A DNA stretch of 64,000 bases from Candidatus Methanoperedentaceae archaeon (GTDB lineage Archaea > Halobacteriota > Methanosarcinia > Methanosarcinales > Methanoperedenaceae), in the NCBI GenBank assembly GCA_003104905.1, contig PQAS01000027.1, positions 1-64,000 of the forward strand, written 5' to 3'. Made by a program: the position numbers and the translations under genes. The notes under the pieces are model-generated. The model ran no database searches. It was not told where the DNA came from and worked only from the letters and a program-made list of their open reading frames with translations. Every line of letters starts with the position of its first letter. Position 1 is the stretch's first letter. Below are positions 20,087-30,193 of this stretch, piece after piece.

Positions 20087-20572
20087 ATGAATCAGAAAAA
20101 AATTGAGGGTTCATTGAATAGAGAGATGCGAGTGCGCCCCATCAAACAGGGAACGGTCATCGACCATATTACTGCAGGCCAGGCGCTCAATGTACTGAAG
20201 ATACTGGGGATATCAGGGACAACAACAGCTGTGGTCAGCGTTGCAATGAACGTGCCAAGTGAAGCCATGGGAAGCAAGGATATAGTCAAGATCGAGGACA
20301 GGGAGCTCGAACAGGAAGAAGTGGACAGGGTTTCCCTTATAGCGCCAAATGCCACTATAAATATCATTCGCGATTTTGAGGTCGTCGAGAAATACAGGGT
20401 TGACCTTCCAGAGCGTCTTGAGGGTGTGATGAAATGCGATAATCCCAACTGCATTTCCAATACCAGCGAACCTGTTATTTCAAAATTCACGGTAAATAAG
20501 AAGCCGGTGGAGCTTCGGTGCATTTACTGCGACAATGTGATTTCCCAGGGTATAACTGAACACTTGATCTAA
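20087..20572 (+). CDS. pyrI: Aspartate carbamoyltransferase regulatory subunit
   Basis: This 161-residue protein binds nucleotide effectors (N-terminal domain, including VIDHITAGQALNVLKILG) and carries the zinc site CDNPNCI...CIYC that joins it to PyrB. A strong GGAGG precedes the ATG. Since the TnpB element lies between it and pyrB on the opposite strand, it either depends on read-through or on a promoter at the element's left end. The protein itself looks intact. Confidence 0.95.
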   Translation: MNQKKIEGSLNREMRVRPIKQGTVIDHITAGQALNVLKILGISGTTTAVVSVAMNVPSEAMGSKDIVKIEDRELEQEEVDRVSLIAPNATINIIRDFEVVEKYRVDLPERLEGVMKCDNPNCISNTSEPVISKFTVNKKPVELRCIYCDNVISQGITEHLI

Positions 20573-20613
20573 AAATGCAAACTTTAATCTAAGAAAAAGT
20601 CTAATTTCACCAC

Positions 20614-20871
20614 ATGGATGAGAACACGATAAACAGGACAAAGGCTGCAATTAATGCTCTCATAGATATAGAGCAGTTGTGGATCGAGAACACTCCTAAT
20701 TATAATCTTTCTGCACAGGAACTGCTTGTCCTGAAAAAAAGGCTTGAGCGGGCTTCCGAGAATGTTTCCAGGATATATGAGGATAATAAGTTAAAATTAC
20801 AGGCCGCTGAAGAAGAGATCAAGAAGATGCATTTCGGAAAAAAAGAAAATAAGAATATCAAAAGAAGATAA
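20614..20871 (+). CDS. Short helical protein of unknown function
   Basis: The 85-residue product is almost wholly helical, with a Leu-rich coiled-coil part (QELLVLKKRLERASENVSRI) and a very basic tail (KKENKNIKRR) suited to nucleic-acid binding. It follows pyrI by 41 bases. I do not recognise it. Codon use looks native, and the next gene continues on the same strand. Confidence 0.55.
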   Translation: MDENTINRTKAAINALIDIEQLWIENTPNYNLSAQELLVLKKRLERASENVSRIYEDNKLKLQAAEEEIKKMHFGKKENKNIKRR

Positions 20872-20905
20872 GAGTATAATAATAAAATAAGAATATTTAA
20901 TATAT

Positions 20906-21100
20906 ATGAATGAAGGTATTTATCGAGACAAAATTAAAGTCGGATTGAATGTCGGGATAGTTTTAAAACATAATCAAAGGAGTGGAAAAATTACCCGGGG
21001 CATTGTAAAGAGAGTTTTAACCAATTCTTCATACCACCCGCATGGAATAAAAGTTGAATTAGAAGATGGAAAGGTAGGAAGAGTCAAGGAAATTCATTAG
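20906..21100 (+). CDS. ywbE: YwbE family protein (DUF2196)
   Basis: The 64-residue protein matches the small YwbE family throughout: a VGLNVGIVLKHNQRSGKITR segment, GIVKRVLTNSSYHPHGIKV, then LEDGKVGRV. The fold is probably a small beta barrel. The biochemical role is not known. It lies alone between a small helical protein and an aconitase-family gene. Confidence 0.85.
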   Translation: MNEGIYRDKIKVGLNVGIVLKHNQRSGKITRGIVKRVLTNSSYHPHGIKVELEDGKVGRVKEIH

Positions 21101-21132
21101 TTATTTATTTCTTAATATCCTAATACCTGCAA

Positions 21133-22377
21133 ATGCCTACCATAAGTGAAAAGATATTATCCCGCGCCTCTGGAAAAACAGCGCAGGCTGACGATTTTGT
21201 GATCGCGAATATTGATTATGCGATGGCGCATGACGGGACAAGCGTGCTTGCTGTCAAAGCCTTCAGGGAAATGGGGGAAAAGAAAGTATGGGATCCCGGC
21301 CGTATAATTATTCCATTTGACCATATCGCGCCGGCAAATAATGAAACCGCCGCAAAGCTCCAGAAAAGTATAAGGGATTGGATTAAAGAGCAGGGTATTA
21401 CAAATTTCTTCGATGTGGGAGAAGGCATCTGTCACCAGGTCGTACCTGAGCAGGGATTTGCAATGCCGGGGAAACTCATGATCGGGGCAGATTCGCATTC
21501 ATGTACTTATGGCGCCTTCGGAGCATTTGCAACAGGGGTCGGAGCTACTGATATGGCTGAAATTTTCGCATCAGGCAAGTTGTGGCTGCGTGTCCCGCAA
21601 ACCATAAAGATCACTATAGAAGGAAAACTCGCAAAAGGCGTATCGGCAAAAGATATGACACTTTTCATAATTAAGAATGTGGGAGCTGACGGGGCTAATT
21701 ATAAAGCGATTGAATATTACGGCAGTGCGATCCGCGAACTATCAATGTCACAGCGAATGACCCTCTGCAACATGTCTATTGAGATGGGAGCAAAAACAGG
21801 TATCGTGCCGCCCGATGAAAAGACATTCGAATACCTGAAGGGACGGGCGCGTGAAAAATTCGAGCCTGTTTATGCGGATAAGGATGCGAAATATTGCCGG
21901 GAATTCAATCTTGATGTGGGAGACCTTGAACCACAAATTGCAAAACCACATGAGGTAGATAACGTAACCGGAGTAGGAAGCCTTCTTGGCACACCGCTTG
22001 ACCAGGTATTCATAGGATCATGCACGAACGGAAGATTCGAGGACCTGGAAGTTGTAGCAAATATCCTGTCAGGCAAGCATGTGAAAGTCAGGACAATTGT
22101 GCTTCCTGCATCGCGTTCTGTTCTGATAAAAGCTACTGAGTCGGGCATCATCGCTGCTCTTCTAAAAGCCGGCGTTATCATTGCGCCGCCCGGATGCGGA
22201 CCATGCCTGGGTGCCCATATGGGTGTAATTTGCGAGGGGGAAACATGTCTGTCCACATCCAACCGCAATTTCAAGGGCAGGATGGGTTCAGGAGGATTAA
22301 TATACCTCTCTTCCCCGGAAACAGCTGCTGCAAGTGCACTTAAGGGAGAGATTTCAGACCCGAGAGAACATTATTGA
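21133..22377 (+). CDS. leuC: 3-isopropylmalate/homoaconitate dehydratase large subunit
   Basis: The 414-residue enzyme belongs to the aconitase superfamily and isomerises 2- to 3-hydroxy acids through a 4Fe-4S cluster. The cluster ligands are Cys297 (GSCTNGR), Cys355 and Cys358 (CGPC). [20 protein letters not shown] is the usual active-site stretch. Methanogens carry two such subunits, one for leucine and one (HacA) for the coenzyme B chain. The sequence alone does not tell me which this is, and no small subunit is nearby. Confidence 0.88.
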   Translation: MPTISEKILSRASGKTAQADDFVIANIDYAMAHDGTSVLAVKAFREMGEKKVWDPGRIIIPFDHIAPANNETAAKLQKSIRDWIKEQGITNFFDVGEGICHQVVPEQGFAMPGKLMIGADSHSCTYGAFGAFATGVGATDMAEIFASGKLWLRVPQTIKITIEGKLAKGVSAKDMTLFIIKNVGADGANYKAIEYYGSAIRELSMSQRMTLCNMSIEMGAKTGIVPPDEKTFEYLKGRAREKFEPVYADKDAKYCREFNLDVGDLEPQIAKPHEVDNVTGVGSLLGTPLDQVFIGSCTNGRFEDLEVVANILSGKHVKVRTIVLPASRSVLIKATESGIIAALLKAGVIIAPPGCGPCLGAHMGVICEGETCLSTSNRNFKGRMGSGGLIYLSSPETAAASALKGEISDPREHY

Positions 22378-22427
22378 TTTGTTAAAATCACACTTCGTTA
22401 TTTGACGATGTGTGGTTCGTTAATTTT

Positions 22428-22436
22428 ATATGTCAT
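22428..22436 (+). promoter_or_regulatory. TATA box of the XRE regulator gene
   Basis: TTTTATATG lies about 27 bases before the ATG at 22459, so the transcript would be nearly leaderless, which fits the absence of a ribosome site there. Confidence 0.5.
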
Positions 22437-22458
22437 AAAATCCATACCTCGTCCTAAT

Positions 22459-23259
22459 ATGACCGAAAAAGCAGATAATGCTTCGACTTCCGTCCTTCCT
22501 ACTCCTGTTGTTAATCCTCCATTAACGAACGGTTCTTATCATGACCTGAAGAACAGACTCGCTGAAAAAATGGCCGGAGAGATCACCCTCTCGGATAATC
22601 CGGGAGAAACATTAAAGAAATGGCGGGCAAGTTTTGAGATAGCCCAGTCAGACCTGGCTTCTTTTCTTAAAGTCTCCCCTTCCGTGATAAGCGATTATGA
22701 AAGCGGAAGGAGAAAATCCCCCGGGATTTTTATCGTTAGTAAGATAGTTGAAGCTATCCTTGAAATGGATGCCGCGCGCGGCGGGGCGAAAACGCGTTCT
22801 TTTGAGGGAATGCTTCGGGGCGGTTTCAGCGCTGACGCAATATATGAAATTCATGAATATCTTTCTCCCTTATCTATAGAAGAACTCATAAAACTCGTGA
22901 ATGGAGAAGTTGTTTATAGTCCCCCTGCGGAGCATATAAAACCATTGTACGGTTATACCATTGTGGACAGTTTGAGGGCGATCCTGCAGCTGTCATACAA
23001 TGAATTCCAGAAGTTATACGGTTGGAGCTCGGAAAGAGCCATGATTTTCACCCAGGTTTCCACCGGAAGGTCGCCAATGGTGGCCCTGAGGGTAACAAAC
23101 CTGAAGCCTGCGCTGGTAGTCATACATGGAATTCCGGCCTCACAGGTAGATAAAATAGCCGCAAAGATAGCAGAGATTGAACATGTCCCCCTTATTGCAA
23201 CGGTAATGCAGATGACTGACCTGATCAGGGCCCTTCAGTCACATGATTTAAAACATTAA
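22459..23259 (+). CDS. XRE-family transcriptional regulator
   Basis: This 266-residue protein has a helix-turn-helix ([24 protein letters not shown]-like core, near residues 60-90) and a larger C-terminal domain with [13 protein letters not shown] recall this combination as an archaeal COG1709-type regulator. The ATG at 22459 fits a TATA box 27 bases upstream. The longer in-frame start at 22402 would lie before that TATA box. It precedes HMG-CoA synthase by 34 bases on the same strand, which suggests control of, or cotranscription with, the mevalonate genes. Confidence 0.82.
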   Translation: MTEKADNASTSVLPTPVVNPPLTNGSYHDLKNRLAEKMAGEITLSDNPGETLKKWRASFEIAQSDLASFLKVSPSVISDYESGRRKSPGIFIVSKIVEAILEMDAARGGAKTRSFEGMLRGGFSADAIYEIHEYLSPLSIEELIKLVNGEVVYSPPAEHIKPLYGYTIVDSLRAILQLSYNEFQKLYGWSSERAMIFTQVSTGRSPMVALRVTNLKPALVVIHGIPASQVDKIAAKIAEIEHVPLIATVMQMTDLIRALQSHDLKH

Positions 23260-23293
23260 TATTTTTATTTTAATAAGAAAAAGAGGTACAAAG

Positions 23294-24334
23294 ATGAATG
23301 TTGGAATCGTTTCATATGGCGCTTACATACCCCGCTACAGGATACGGGTTGATGAGATAGCAAAGGTATGGGGCGCAAACGCAAATAGCATAATAGACGG
23401 GCTAATGGTTTTTGAAAAATCAGTGCCGGATATTGATGAGGATACAATAACAATAGCAGTGGAAGCTGCACGTCATGCGATTAACCGTGCAAATATAGAT
23501 CCTGAAAAAATCGGTGCCATATATACAGGTTCGGAAAGTCACCCATATGCAGTAAAACCATCAAGTACAGTTGTCGCTGAAGCTGTTGGGGCAACTCCAA
23601 ATCTAACAGTAGCGGATTTTGAATTCGCATGCAAGGCAGGAACAGCCGGAATACAGGCATGTATGGGTATGGTTGGTTCAGGAATGACCGAACTTGGAAT
23701 GGCCATAGGTTCCGATGTTTCACAGGGCGCGCCCGGAGATGCACTCGAATATACTGCTGCAGCAGGCGGAGTGGCCTATATCATAGGTAACAAGAATCTT
23801 GTTGCGAATATCGAAGCCACCTATTCATATACCACAGATACTCCTGACTTCTGGAGAAGGGAAGGAATGCCTTATCCGGAACATGGAGGAAGGTTCACAG
23901 GAGAACCAGGATATTTCAAACATGTCGCCTCCGCTGCACAGGGACTCATGGATAAAATGAACACAAGACCTTCCGATTATAATTATGCGGTATTCCACCA
24001 ACCTAATGGCAAGTTCCCCACACGTATGGCAAAAATGCTGGGTTTCCAGAATGAGCAGATAAAACAGGGACTTGTGGTAACTCATCTTGGAAATACATAT
24101 TCCGGCTCATGTATGATGGGACTTGCTGCCATTCTTGACATTGCAAAAGCAGGAGACAGAATATTCATGACATCGTTTGGTTCCGGGGCGGGAAGCGATG
24201 CTTTCAGCTTTAAGGTGACAGACAGGATTGAGGAAATTAGAAATGGTGCGCCGAGCGTTGAAAAATTGCTTGCTGATCCTGTATATATCAATTATGCAAC
24301 TTATGCGAGACACAAAGGTAAAATAAAATTATAA
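23294..24334 (+). CDS. Hydroxymethylglutaryl-CoA synthase
   Basis: The 346-residue archaeal-type enzyme condenses acetyl-CoA and acetoacetyl-CoA in the mevalonate route to archaeal lipids. The nucleophile is Cys113 in [11 protein letters not shown]; the His of FHQPNGKFP and the tail [11 protein letters not shown] are conserved. GAGGT precedes the ATG. Thiolase and a DUF35 protein follow directly, the trio known to form one channelled complex in archaea. Confidence 0.95.
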   Translation: MNVGIVSYGAYIPRYRIRVDEIAKVWGANANSIIDGLMVFEKSVPDIDEDTITIAVEAARHAINRANIDPEKIGAIYTGSESHPYAVKPSSTVVAEAVGATPNLTVADFEFACKAGTAGIQACMGMVGSGMTELGMAIGSDVSQGAPGDALEYTAAAGGVAYIIGNKNLVANIEATYSYTTDTPDFWRREGMPYPEHGGRFTGEPGYFKHVASAAQGLMDKMNTRPSDYNYAVFHQPNGKFPTRMAKMLGFQNEQIKQGLVVTHLGNTYSGSCMMGLAAILDIAKAGDRIFMTSFGSGAGSDAFSFKVTDRIEEIRNGAPSVEKLLADPVYINYATYARHKGKIKL

Positions 24335-24343
24335 GGTGAAAAT

Positions 24344-25513
24344 ATGAGAGATGTGGCAATTATTGGAGTCGGATGTACTGAATTCGGCGAATTATGGGAT
24401 AAATCCTTCAGGGAGTTATTTGTGGAAGCTGGAGTTAGCGCGATAGAGGACGCCAATGTCCAGGGTGGAAAAATCGATGCCCTTTATGTGGGAAATATGA
24501 GCGGTGGGCGGTTTATTGAACAGGAACATCTCGGCGCCCTTATTGCTGATTACTCAGGGCTTGCAAGCCTCCATATCCCCTCAACGCGCGTGGAAGCTGC
24601 CTGTGCCTCAGGCGGGCTTGCACTTCGTCAGGGGATCATTGCAGTGGCATCAGGTTATCATGATATTGTGATAGCAGGAGGAGCCGAGAAAATGACTGAT
24701 GTGGGAGTTGAGACAACAACAGATGCCCTTGCAGCGGCTGCTGACAGGGAATGGGAAGGTATTATGGGTGCAACGTTCCCGGGTTTATATGCTATGATCG
24801 CAAAGCTGCATATGCATAAATATGGAACAAAACAGGAACAGCTTGCAGCAGTGGCAGTCAAGAACCACCACAACGGCACGATGAATCCAAAAGCGCAATT
24901 CCAGAATGAAATTTCAATTGAAGCGGTAATAAATTCACTTATGGTTGCAGATCCTCTGCGCGTCTTTGACTGTTCTCCAATTACGGATGGCGCTTCGGCT
25001 GTGGTCATTGCTCCGGCTGATATCGCCAGGAAATATTCGGATACTCCGATCTATGTAAAAGCATCAGCACAGGCAAGCGGTACTATTTCACTTCATGACA
25101 GGCCCGATATTACAACGCTTGATGCTACTGTCGCAGCAGCGAACTGGGCTTATAAGATGGCAAAACTCAAGCCAAAAGATATCGGCTTTGCAGAAGTTCA
25201 TGATTGTTTTACAATTGCCGAGATATGTGCTATCGAAGACCTGGGATTTGTAAAGAAAGGAGAAGGCGGGCCGGCAACAGAATCCGGTATGACAGCAATT
25301 GGGGGTAAGACCCCTATAAACCCTTCCGGAGGTTTAAAAGCATGCGGGCATCCAGTGGGAGCAACGGGCGTGAAACAGGCTGTTGAAATAACACTCCAGC
25401 TGCGCGGCGAAGCCGGCAGACGGCAGATAGAGGGCGCCGAGATAGGTCTTACGCATAATGTCGGAGGTTCAGGCGGGACTGCCGTTGTTCATATTTTCGG
25501 GAGGGATAAATAA
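24344..25513 (+). CDS. Acetyl-CoA C-acetyltransferase (thiolase)
   Basis: This 389-residue enzyme makes acetoacetyl-CoA from two acetyl-CoA. Cys87 in VEAACASGG is the nucleophile, and the C-terminal motifs [10 protein letters not shown] and [10 protein letters not shown] carry the catalytic His and Cys loops. In the archaeal complex it passes its product to HMG-CoA synthase. It starts 9 bases after the latter, with AAGGTG as ribosome site. Confidence 0.95.
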   Translation: MRDVAIIGVGCTEFGELWDKSFRELFVEAGVSAIEDANVQGGKIDALYVGNMSGGRFIEQEHLGALIADYSGLASLHIPSTRVEAACASGGLALRQGIIAVASGYHDIVIAGGAEKMTDVGVETTTDALAAAADREWEGIMGATFPGLYAMIAKLHMHKYGTKQEQLAAVAVKNHHNGTMNPKAQFQNEISIEAVINSLMVADPLRVFDCSPITDGASAVVIAPADIARKYSDTPIYVKASAQASGTISLHDRPDITTLDATVAAANWAYKMAKLKPKDIGFAEVHDCFTIAEICAIEDLGFVKKGEGGPATESGMTAIGGKTPINPSGGLKACGHPVGATGVKQAVEITLQLRGEAGRRQIEGAEIGLTHNVGGSGGTAVVHIFGRDK

Positions 25514-25515
25514 GT

Positions 25516-25905
25516 ATGTCAGTCCCAAGATTTTGGAGAAGACTTAAAAATCTGTATAATCTTATCGGAACGCATTGTGAAAAATGCGGTGGTTATTTCT
25601 ATCCGCCCAGGAACATGTGCCCCAAATGCAGGAGGAACGGTATAGTAAATCCTTTTAAATTCAATGGGTATGGTGAGGTGGTAACATATACTATCGTGCA
25701 TACTTCTGCTAAGGATTATTCCAAGCTTACACCATATATACTTGCCATAATTAAACTGGATGAAGGCCCAAGGCTTACGTCCCAGGTAATTTGCGATCAT
25801 TCGGATATCCATATTGGCTTGAGGGTAAAAGCAGCATTCCGGAAGCTGGGAGAAGAAAGCGATAAAGGAATGATATATTACGGGACAAAATTTGTCCCGA
25901 TCTAA
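25516..25905 (+). CDS. DUF35 OB-fold zinc protein of the thiolase/HMGS complex
   Basis: This 129-residue protein has a rubredoxin-like zinc knuckle (Cys21, 24, 35, 38) and an OB fold (GYGEVVTYTIVHTSAKDY). In archaea such a protein bridges thiolase and HMG-CoA synthase and shares the CoA-binding site. The start is 3 bases after the thiolase stop, so translation is coupled. It ends the operon. Confidence 0.93.
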   Translation: MSVPRFWRRLKNLYNLIGTHCEKCGGYFYPPRNMCPKCRRNGIVNPFKFNGYGEVVTYTIVHTSAKDYSKLTPYILAIIKLDEGPRLTSQVICDHSDIHIGLRVKAAFRKLGEESDKGMIYYGTKFVPI

Positions 25906-25977
25906 GGTTTGATTTATACTTTATTTGAATTTCTTAGTTAGATTCATTATAGAGAATGAAGTATATCAGGTTATAAG

Positions 25978-27054
25978 ATGAATAACGCTGAATCTCTGAA
26001 CGACCAGGAGCTTGCCGAGAAAATAAATCCGTTTTTCTCCATCTATGATATACAGCATGCTCAAGGCAATATATACTTTTTTGGAACACCAAAGGAAGAA
26101 ATAAATATAATCTTCCAGAAACTATGGCCCTTCTTTTCTGAAAAAGGCTTTCAGTTCACCATGAAATACGATCTTGGGGAACATATTCTCATAGCATCAC
26201 CGTTTTCACCGGCTAAGGAGCGCCGCTGGATCAATGTGGTTCTTGCGATTGCTACTATTTTCACTACAATGATCTGGGGTTCTCTTCTTTTTGGCGCTAA
26301 TCCTGTCACATCCCCTGCTGAAGTCCTGAAAGGATTACCTTTTACTATCGCGATCATGACAGTACTTGGAGCACATGAGGCGGGACATTACCTGGTCGCA
26401 AAAAAACACGGCATGCATACGTCTTTACCGTATTTTATTCCATTTCCGAACATGATCGGCACAATGGGGGCTGTGATCAAGCATCGTGGGCCCATACCCG
26501 ACCGGAAAGCTCTTTTTGACGTGGGTATTTCAGGACCACTTATAGGGCTTATCGTATCGGTTATTGTAACAATAATCGGTCTTCTTCAGCCTCCGATAAC
26601 ATACACCCAGCAAATATTACAAATAGAACTTGGCACTCCTTTGCTATTTGAACTGATAAAAAGGGTCATACCCGGAAGTGATGGTATGATAATGCACCCG
26701 ATAGCATTTGCGGGCTGGGTTGGAATGTTTGTAACCGCCCTGAACCTTATTCCGGCAGGACAACTTGACGGAGGTCATGTTCTTCGCGCCATGCTGGGTG
26801 AAAAAGCAAAAGAGGTCTCAAGAATTATGCCTTTTATCCTCATTTCTCTTGGTTTCTATGTCACATATATCCTGAACCGGGATGGTTTCATATGGGTATT
26901 GTGGGGTGTATTCCTTTCATTTTTTGCTGCATCAGGGCATCCAAAACCTCTGGATGATGATATCCCGATCGGGAAAGGAAGGATGGCATTGGGGATAATT
27001 ACTTTTATCCTTGGGTTGCTTTGTTTTTCGCTGGTTCCTTTCCAGTTACAGTGA
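25978..27054 (+). CDS. M50-family site-2 protease, large type
   Basis: The 358-residue protein has a soluble N-terminal domain of about 80 residues and then several membrane helices. HEAGH at 133-137 is the zinc site, and NLIPAGQLDGGH (Asp264) supplies the third ligand. The form recalls plant EGY proteases and cyanobacterial relatives. The substrate is unknown. Its stop codon lies in a short repeat shared with the hydrolase gene near 30.9 kb. Confidence 0.9.
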   Translation: MNNAESLNDQELAEKINPFFSIYDIQHAQGNIYFFGTPKEEINIIFQKLWPFFSEKGFQFTMKYDLGEHILIASPFSPAKERRWINVVLAIATIFTTMIWGSLLFGANPVTSPAEVLKGLPFTIAIMTVLGAHEAGHYLVAKKHGMHTSLPYFIPFPNMIGTMGAVIKHRGPIPDRKALFDVGISGPLIGLIVSVIVTIIGLLQPPITYTQQILQIELGTPLLFELIKRVIPGSDGMIMHPIAFAGWVGMFVTALNLIPAGQLDGGHVLRAMLGEKAKEVSRIMPFILISLGFYVTYILNRDGFIWVLWGVFLSFFAASGHPKPLDDDIPIGKGRMALGIITFILGLLCFSLVPFQLQ

Positions 27055-27080
27055 GCCTGTTGTAAATCCTGTCTGAAATT
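27051..27080. repeat. Short copy of the TGAGCCTGT...CCTGTCTGAAAT repeat
   Basis: GTGAGCCTGTTGTAAATCCTGTCTGAAATT includes the stop codon of the M50 gene. It matches the two outer parts of the sequence at 30863-30935, as though the central palindrome there were missing here. Confidence 0.6.
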
Positions 27081-27096
27081 ATTAATTTTTTGGGAT

Positions 27097-28257
27097 TCAA
27101 ATCAGTCCTCCCGTGTTAGGAGAATCCTCTTCCCAAACAATCCCCTCGATAATTTCTTCCAGTTCCTCTGTCCTCTTCTTGCTGGAAGATTTTACTGAAC
27201 CATCCGGCTTGATAACAGAAACCAATATATCAAATCTCTCCGAAGCTGCAATATCAGCCGTGGACAATATTGGGATTTCCATAGTCAAAGGTGGATTCCA
27301 GGGATTTGCATTGTATTCTAATTCCTGAAGCTGGGGCGTGTAGGAATGAATGACTTCAAGTCTTCCTTCTTTTGCATGTTTATAAGCACGATAAAGGGAC
27401 CTGTTCTGCCGGAAACCAACATATATTTCAAGAAGTGTCACACCGATAAGAGAATTCGCACCTTTTCCCACAACAAGGTCGCTTATAATCTTATCACCTT
27501 CATCCGAATTTTCCACGAGAAAACCGCTTTCATTATTTTCATTATTTGATATTTCGATCATCTTTTTTAGACAATCCGAGAGGGTCATATCTTTTGTAGG
27601 AATGATCCTGTCAAAATCCTTTACCGTCCTTGATATCTGGTCTTCGTCATAATCCGTCACACCTTCGCGATTAATGATATCAGTGATCTTTGCGCCCTGG
27701 ATGCCCCAGAGATTTGACTCTATACCATACTGTTTCTCTTTTTCAATGAGTGTTGAAAGACGTTCTTTTGCATCAAGATGCCTTGCAAGTCTTCTTTTAA
27801 CGAGTTCTTCGTCGCTTGCCACAAGTTCGATAGCTTTTGGAACAACACCCATTTTTTGCGTGAGTATGGTGATCTGCTTGATCAGTTCCGGTTCCCCCAG
27901 TTCCATTACATCAAAGATATTCTCAACAAGCAGCCTGATCTGGTCATAGACAGAAACATCAGCATAAACAGGCCCGTCATCTCCATCGATGGGCAGCCTT
28001 CTTTTTTCATAAAGTTCTCCTTTCATTTTTTCAACTAGATCTTTTCTTATAAGAACCACAGGCTGCGCCGCTCGTCCCCTGCCTTCAAAATAGGCCCCTA
28101 CATTCTCAGAAAGAAGTTTTATCGCCAGGGTGGTTTTTCCTCCTCCCTGAGGGCCTGTCAGCATTAAAATCGGATTATTATCCAGTTCTTTTGAGAGAAA
28201 CCTGACCAATTCTTCCTTGGTATGTGAAGATGTATCAAGTATATGCATTGGAATCAC
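27097..28257 (-). CDS. P-loop ATPase of unknown function
   Basis: The 386-residue protein has a clear Walker A motif, GPQGGGKTT, near residue 35. The following helix-rich region (LIKQITILTQKMGVVPKAIE) and a C-terminal part with LLEIYVGFRQNRSLYRAYK are not a family I can name. No membrane segment is seen. A GTG at 28257 and an ATG at 28248 are both possible starts. It lies directly behind the thermosome gene, 29 bases away, with an intrinsic terminator between them, so it is probably expressed by read-through or its own weak promoter. Confidence 0.78.
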   Translation of the reverse strand: MIPMHILDTSSHTKEELVRFLSKELDNNPILMLTGPQGGGKTTLAIKLLSENVGAYFEGRGRAAQPVVLIRKDLVEKMKGELYEKRRLPIDGDDGPVYADVSVYDQIRLLVENIFDVMELGEPELIKQITILTQKMGVVPKAIELVASDEELVKRRLARHLDAKERLSTLIEKEKQYGIESNLWGIQGAKITDIINREGVTDYDEDQISRTVKDFDRIIPTKDMTLSDCLKKMIEISNNENNESGFLVENSDEGDKIISDLVVGKGANSLIGVTLLEIYVGFRQNRSLYRAYKHAKEGRLEVIHSYTPQLQELEYNANPWNPPLTMEIPILSTADIAASERFDILVSVIKPDGSVKSSSKKRTEELEEIIEGIVWEEDSPNTGGLI

Positions 28258-28258
28258 T

Positions 28259-28286
28259 AAAAAAAAGAAGCGGGAAAGACCCGCTT
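28259..28286 (-). terminator. Hairpin plus U-tract terminator of the thermosome gene
   Basis: AAGCGGG-AAAGA-CCCGCTT is a perfect 7-bp stem directly after the thermosome stop. On the minus strand it is followed by eight T residues. This bacterial-like intrinsic terminator ends two bases before the GTG of the next gene. Confidence 0.75.
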
Positions 28287-29936
28287 TTAATCCATTCCGC
28301 CCATGCCGCCCATATCACCCATACCGCCTGGTCCTCCTGGTGGCATGCCTGGTGATGATTTGCTGGACAGGACATCATCTATTCTGAGGATCATTGTGGC
28401 TGCTTCAGTGCCCGAGCTGATTGCCTGGGTCTTCACTCTGAGGGGTTCTACAACGCCTTCTTTCCACATATCCACAACTTTACCTGTGAATACATTAAGA
28501 CCGGCTGTCTTGTTGCCTTTCTCATGCTGGCTTCTCATTTCAACGAGCATGTTGATCGGGTCAAGACCTGCATTCTCCGCAAGTGTTCTTGGGATAACTT
28601 CAAGCGCATCAGCGAACTTGGCAACTGCCAGCTGTTCCCTGCCTTTTAAGGTGCTTGAGTATTCACGCAGGCGCAGTGCCAGTTCTATTTCAGGTGAGCC
28701 GCCGCCTGCTACAAGTGTCTCATCTTCTATTGCAACGCCTACGACGCGAAGTGCATCATGTAATGCGCGCTCTGCTTCATCGGCTACATGTTCTGTTCCG
28801 CCGCGAAGGATTATCGAAACTGCTTTGGGATTATGACATTCTGTTATATACGTCATTGCTTCATCGCCTATCTTCTTTTCTTCGACAAGGCCTGCTTTTC
28901 CAAGGTCGGAATCATTTATTTCCTTGAGGCTTGTCAGGATCTTGGCACCTGTTGCACGTGCGAGTTTCTCCATATCGCTCTTCTTTACACGCCTTGCTGC
29001 ATATATTCCCGCTTTGGCCAGGTAATGCTGGGCTATATCATCAATGCCTTTTTGCACGAACACGACATTAGCGCCGCAGTCAATTACTTTGTTGACCATA
29101 TTATGGATCATCTGTTCTTCCTGATCAAGGAATAACTGGAGCTGATCGGGTGATTTTATTGAGATCTCCGCATCAACTTCGGTCTTTTTGATCTCAAGTG
29201 CTTCATTGAGAAGAAGTATCTTCGCGCCTGTGATCTTCTTTGGCATATTGGTATGGACTCTTTCCTTATCGATTACCATGCCTTCTATCAACTCTGAATC
29301 TTCAACACTTCCGCCTACTTTTTTCTCGACTTTTATATCATCGACATCTACAACTTTCTTGCCGTTCTCGGTATCAACCACAGCGAGAATAGCATCAACT
29401 GAGAGATTTGAGAAAACATCCCTGGATGCTTCAGCTGCCTTTCCGGTTATTGCTGTTGATGCTATCTTGTATAACAAGTCCCTGTCATCCACAGTCACTT
29501 TTTTTGCAAGGCCCTTCAGGATCTCTTTTGCTTTTATTGAGGCAAGCCTGTATCCGCTTGCGATTACCGTTGGATGTACACCCTGCTCAAGGAGTTCCTC
29601 TGCATTCTTTAAAAATTCTCCTGCAAGAACTGCTGCTGTTGTTGTGCCGTCTCCGACCTCATCATCCTGGGTCTTTGAGACTTCAACTATCATCTTTGCT
29701 GCCGGATGTTCGATATCCATTTCCTTAAGAATGGTCGCACCGTCATTGGTTATAACGATATCTCCCATTGAGTCAACGAGCATTTTATCCATGCCCTTTG
29801 GTCCAAGGGTAGTTCTTACTGCTGCTGCTACTGCTTTAGCTGCCATGATGTTATTGTTCTGTGCTTCTCTTCCTTTTGTTCTCTGACTGCCTTCTCTTAA
29901 AATAAAGATGGGCTGTCCTGCTAATTGTCCTGACAT
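28287..29936 (-). CDS. thsA: Thermosome subunit (group II chaperonin)
   Basis: The 549-residue subunit forms the double-ring, ATP-driven folding chamber. [10 protein letters not shown] (nucleotide site), GPKGMDKML and the helical protrusion region are present. The C-terminal [11 protein letters not shown] repeat projects into the cavity. The start follows GGAGGCTATTT. Archaea usually have two or three paralogues; only one is in the window. The promoter region holds two palindromes that could be heat-shock operators. Confidence 0.97.
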   Translation of the reverse strand: MSGQLAGQPIFILREGSQRTKGREAQNNNIMAAKAVAAAVRTTLGPKGMDKMLVDSMGDIVITNDGATILKEMDIEHPAAKMIVEVSKTQDDEVGDGTTTAAVLAGEFLKNAEELLEQGVHPTVIASGYRLASIKAKEILKGLAKKVTVDDRDLLYKIASTAITGKAAEASRDVFSNLSVDAILAVVDTENGKKVVDVDDIKVEKKVGGSVEDSELIEGMVIDKERVHTNMPKKITGAKILLLNEALEIKKTEVDAEISIKSPDQLQLFLDQEEQMIHNMVNKVIDCGANVVFVQKGIDDIAQHYLAKAGIYAARRVKKSDMEKLARATGAKILTSLKEINDSDLGKAGLVEEKKIGDEAMTYITECHNPKAVSIILRGGTEHVADEAERALHDALRVVGVAIEDETLVAGGGSPEIELALRLREYSSTLKGREQLAVAKFADALEVIPRTLAENAGLDPINMLVEMRSQHEKGNKTAGLNVFTGKVVDMWKEGVVEPLRVKTQAISSGTEAATMILRIDDVLSSKSSPGMPPGGPGGMGDMGGMGGMD

Positions 29937-29971
29937 AAATAGCCTCCGTTAAAATTTTTATTTGATAATCT

Positions 29972-30025
29972 GTACAAATACAAGTGATTGTACGAGAGAT
30001 TCTCGTTGTTTGTAATTCTATATAA
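29972..30025 (-). promoter_or_regulatory. Thermosome promoter with two palindromes
   Basis: On the minus strand, CTTATATAG (30018-30026) is a good TATA box. About 25 bases downstream lies CGAGA-ATC-TCTCG (29993-30005), at the predicted start of transcription. Just inside is GTACAA-N10-TTGTAC (29972-29993). A palindrome at the start site is a normal place for a repressor in archaeal heat-shock genes. Confidence 0.5.
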
Positions 30026-30193
30026 GTGTTTTGATTAGTTATATTATATTATTTATACAATACAATTATGTGGATTTTGAAAATTTATAAAAATAAAAAC
30101 AAATCTAAATTTACCGCACCAACAAATTACTGGCACTAAAGTAAATAATTAAGAACAAATATATCTCATTGAATTATCTGAAAGATAAATGGA

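Noticed and set aside
22402-22458. N-terminal extension of the XRE regulator
   Set aside because: It begins before the TATA box that best explains the ATG at 22459.
29188-29886. Long plus-strand frame within the thermosome gene
   Set aside because: Ser/Ala-rich antisense shadow of a strongly conserved chaperonin gene.
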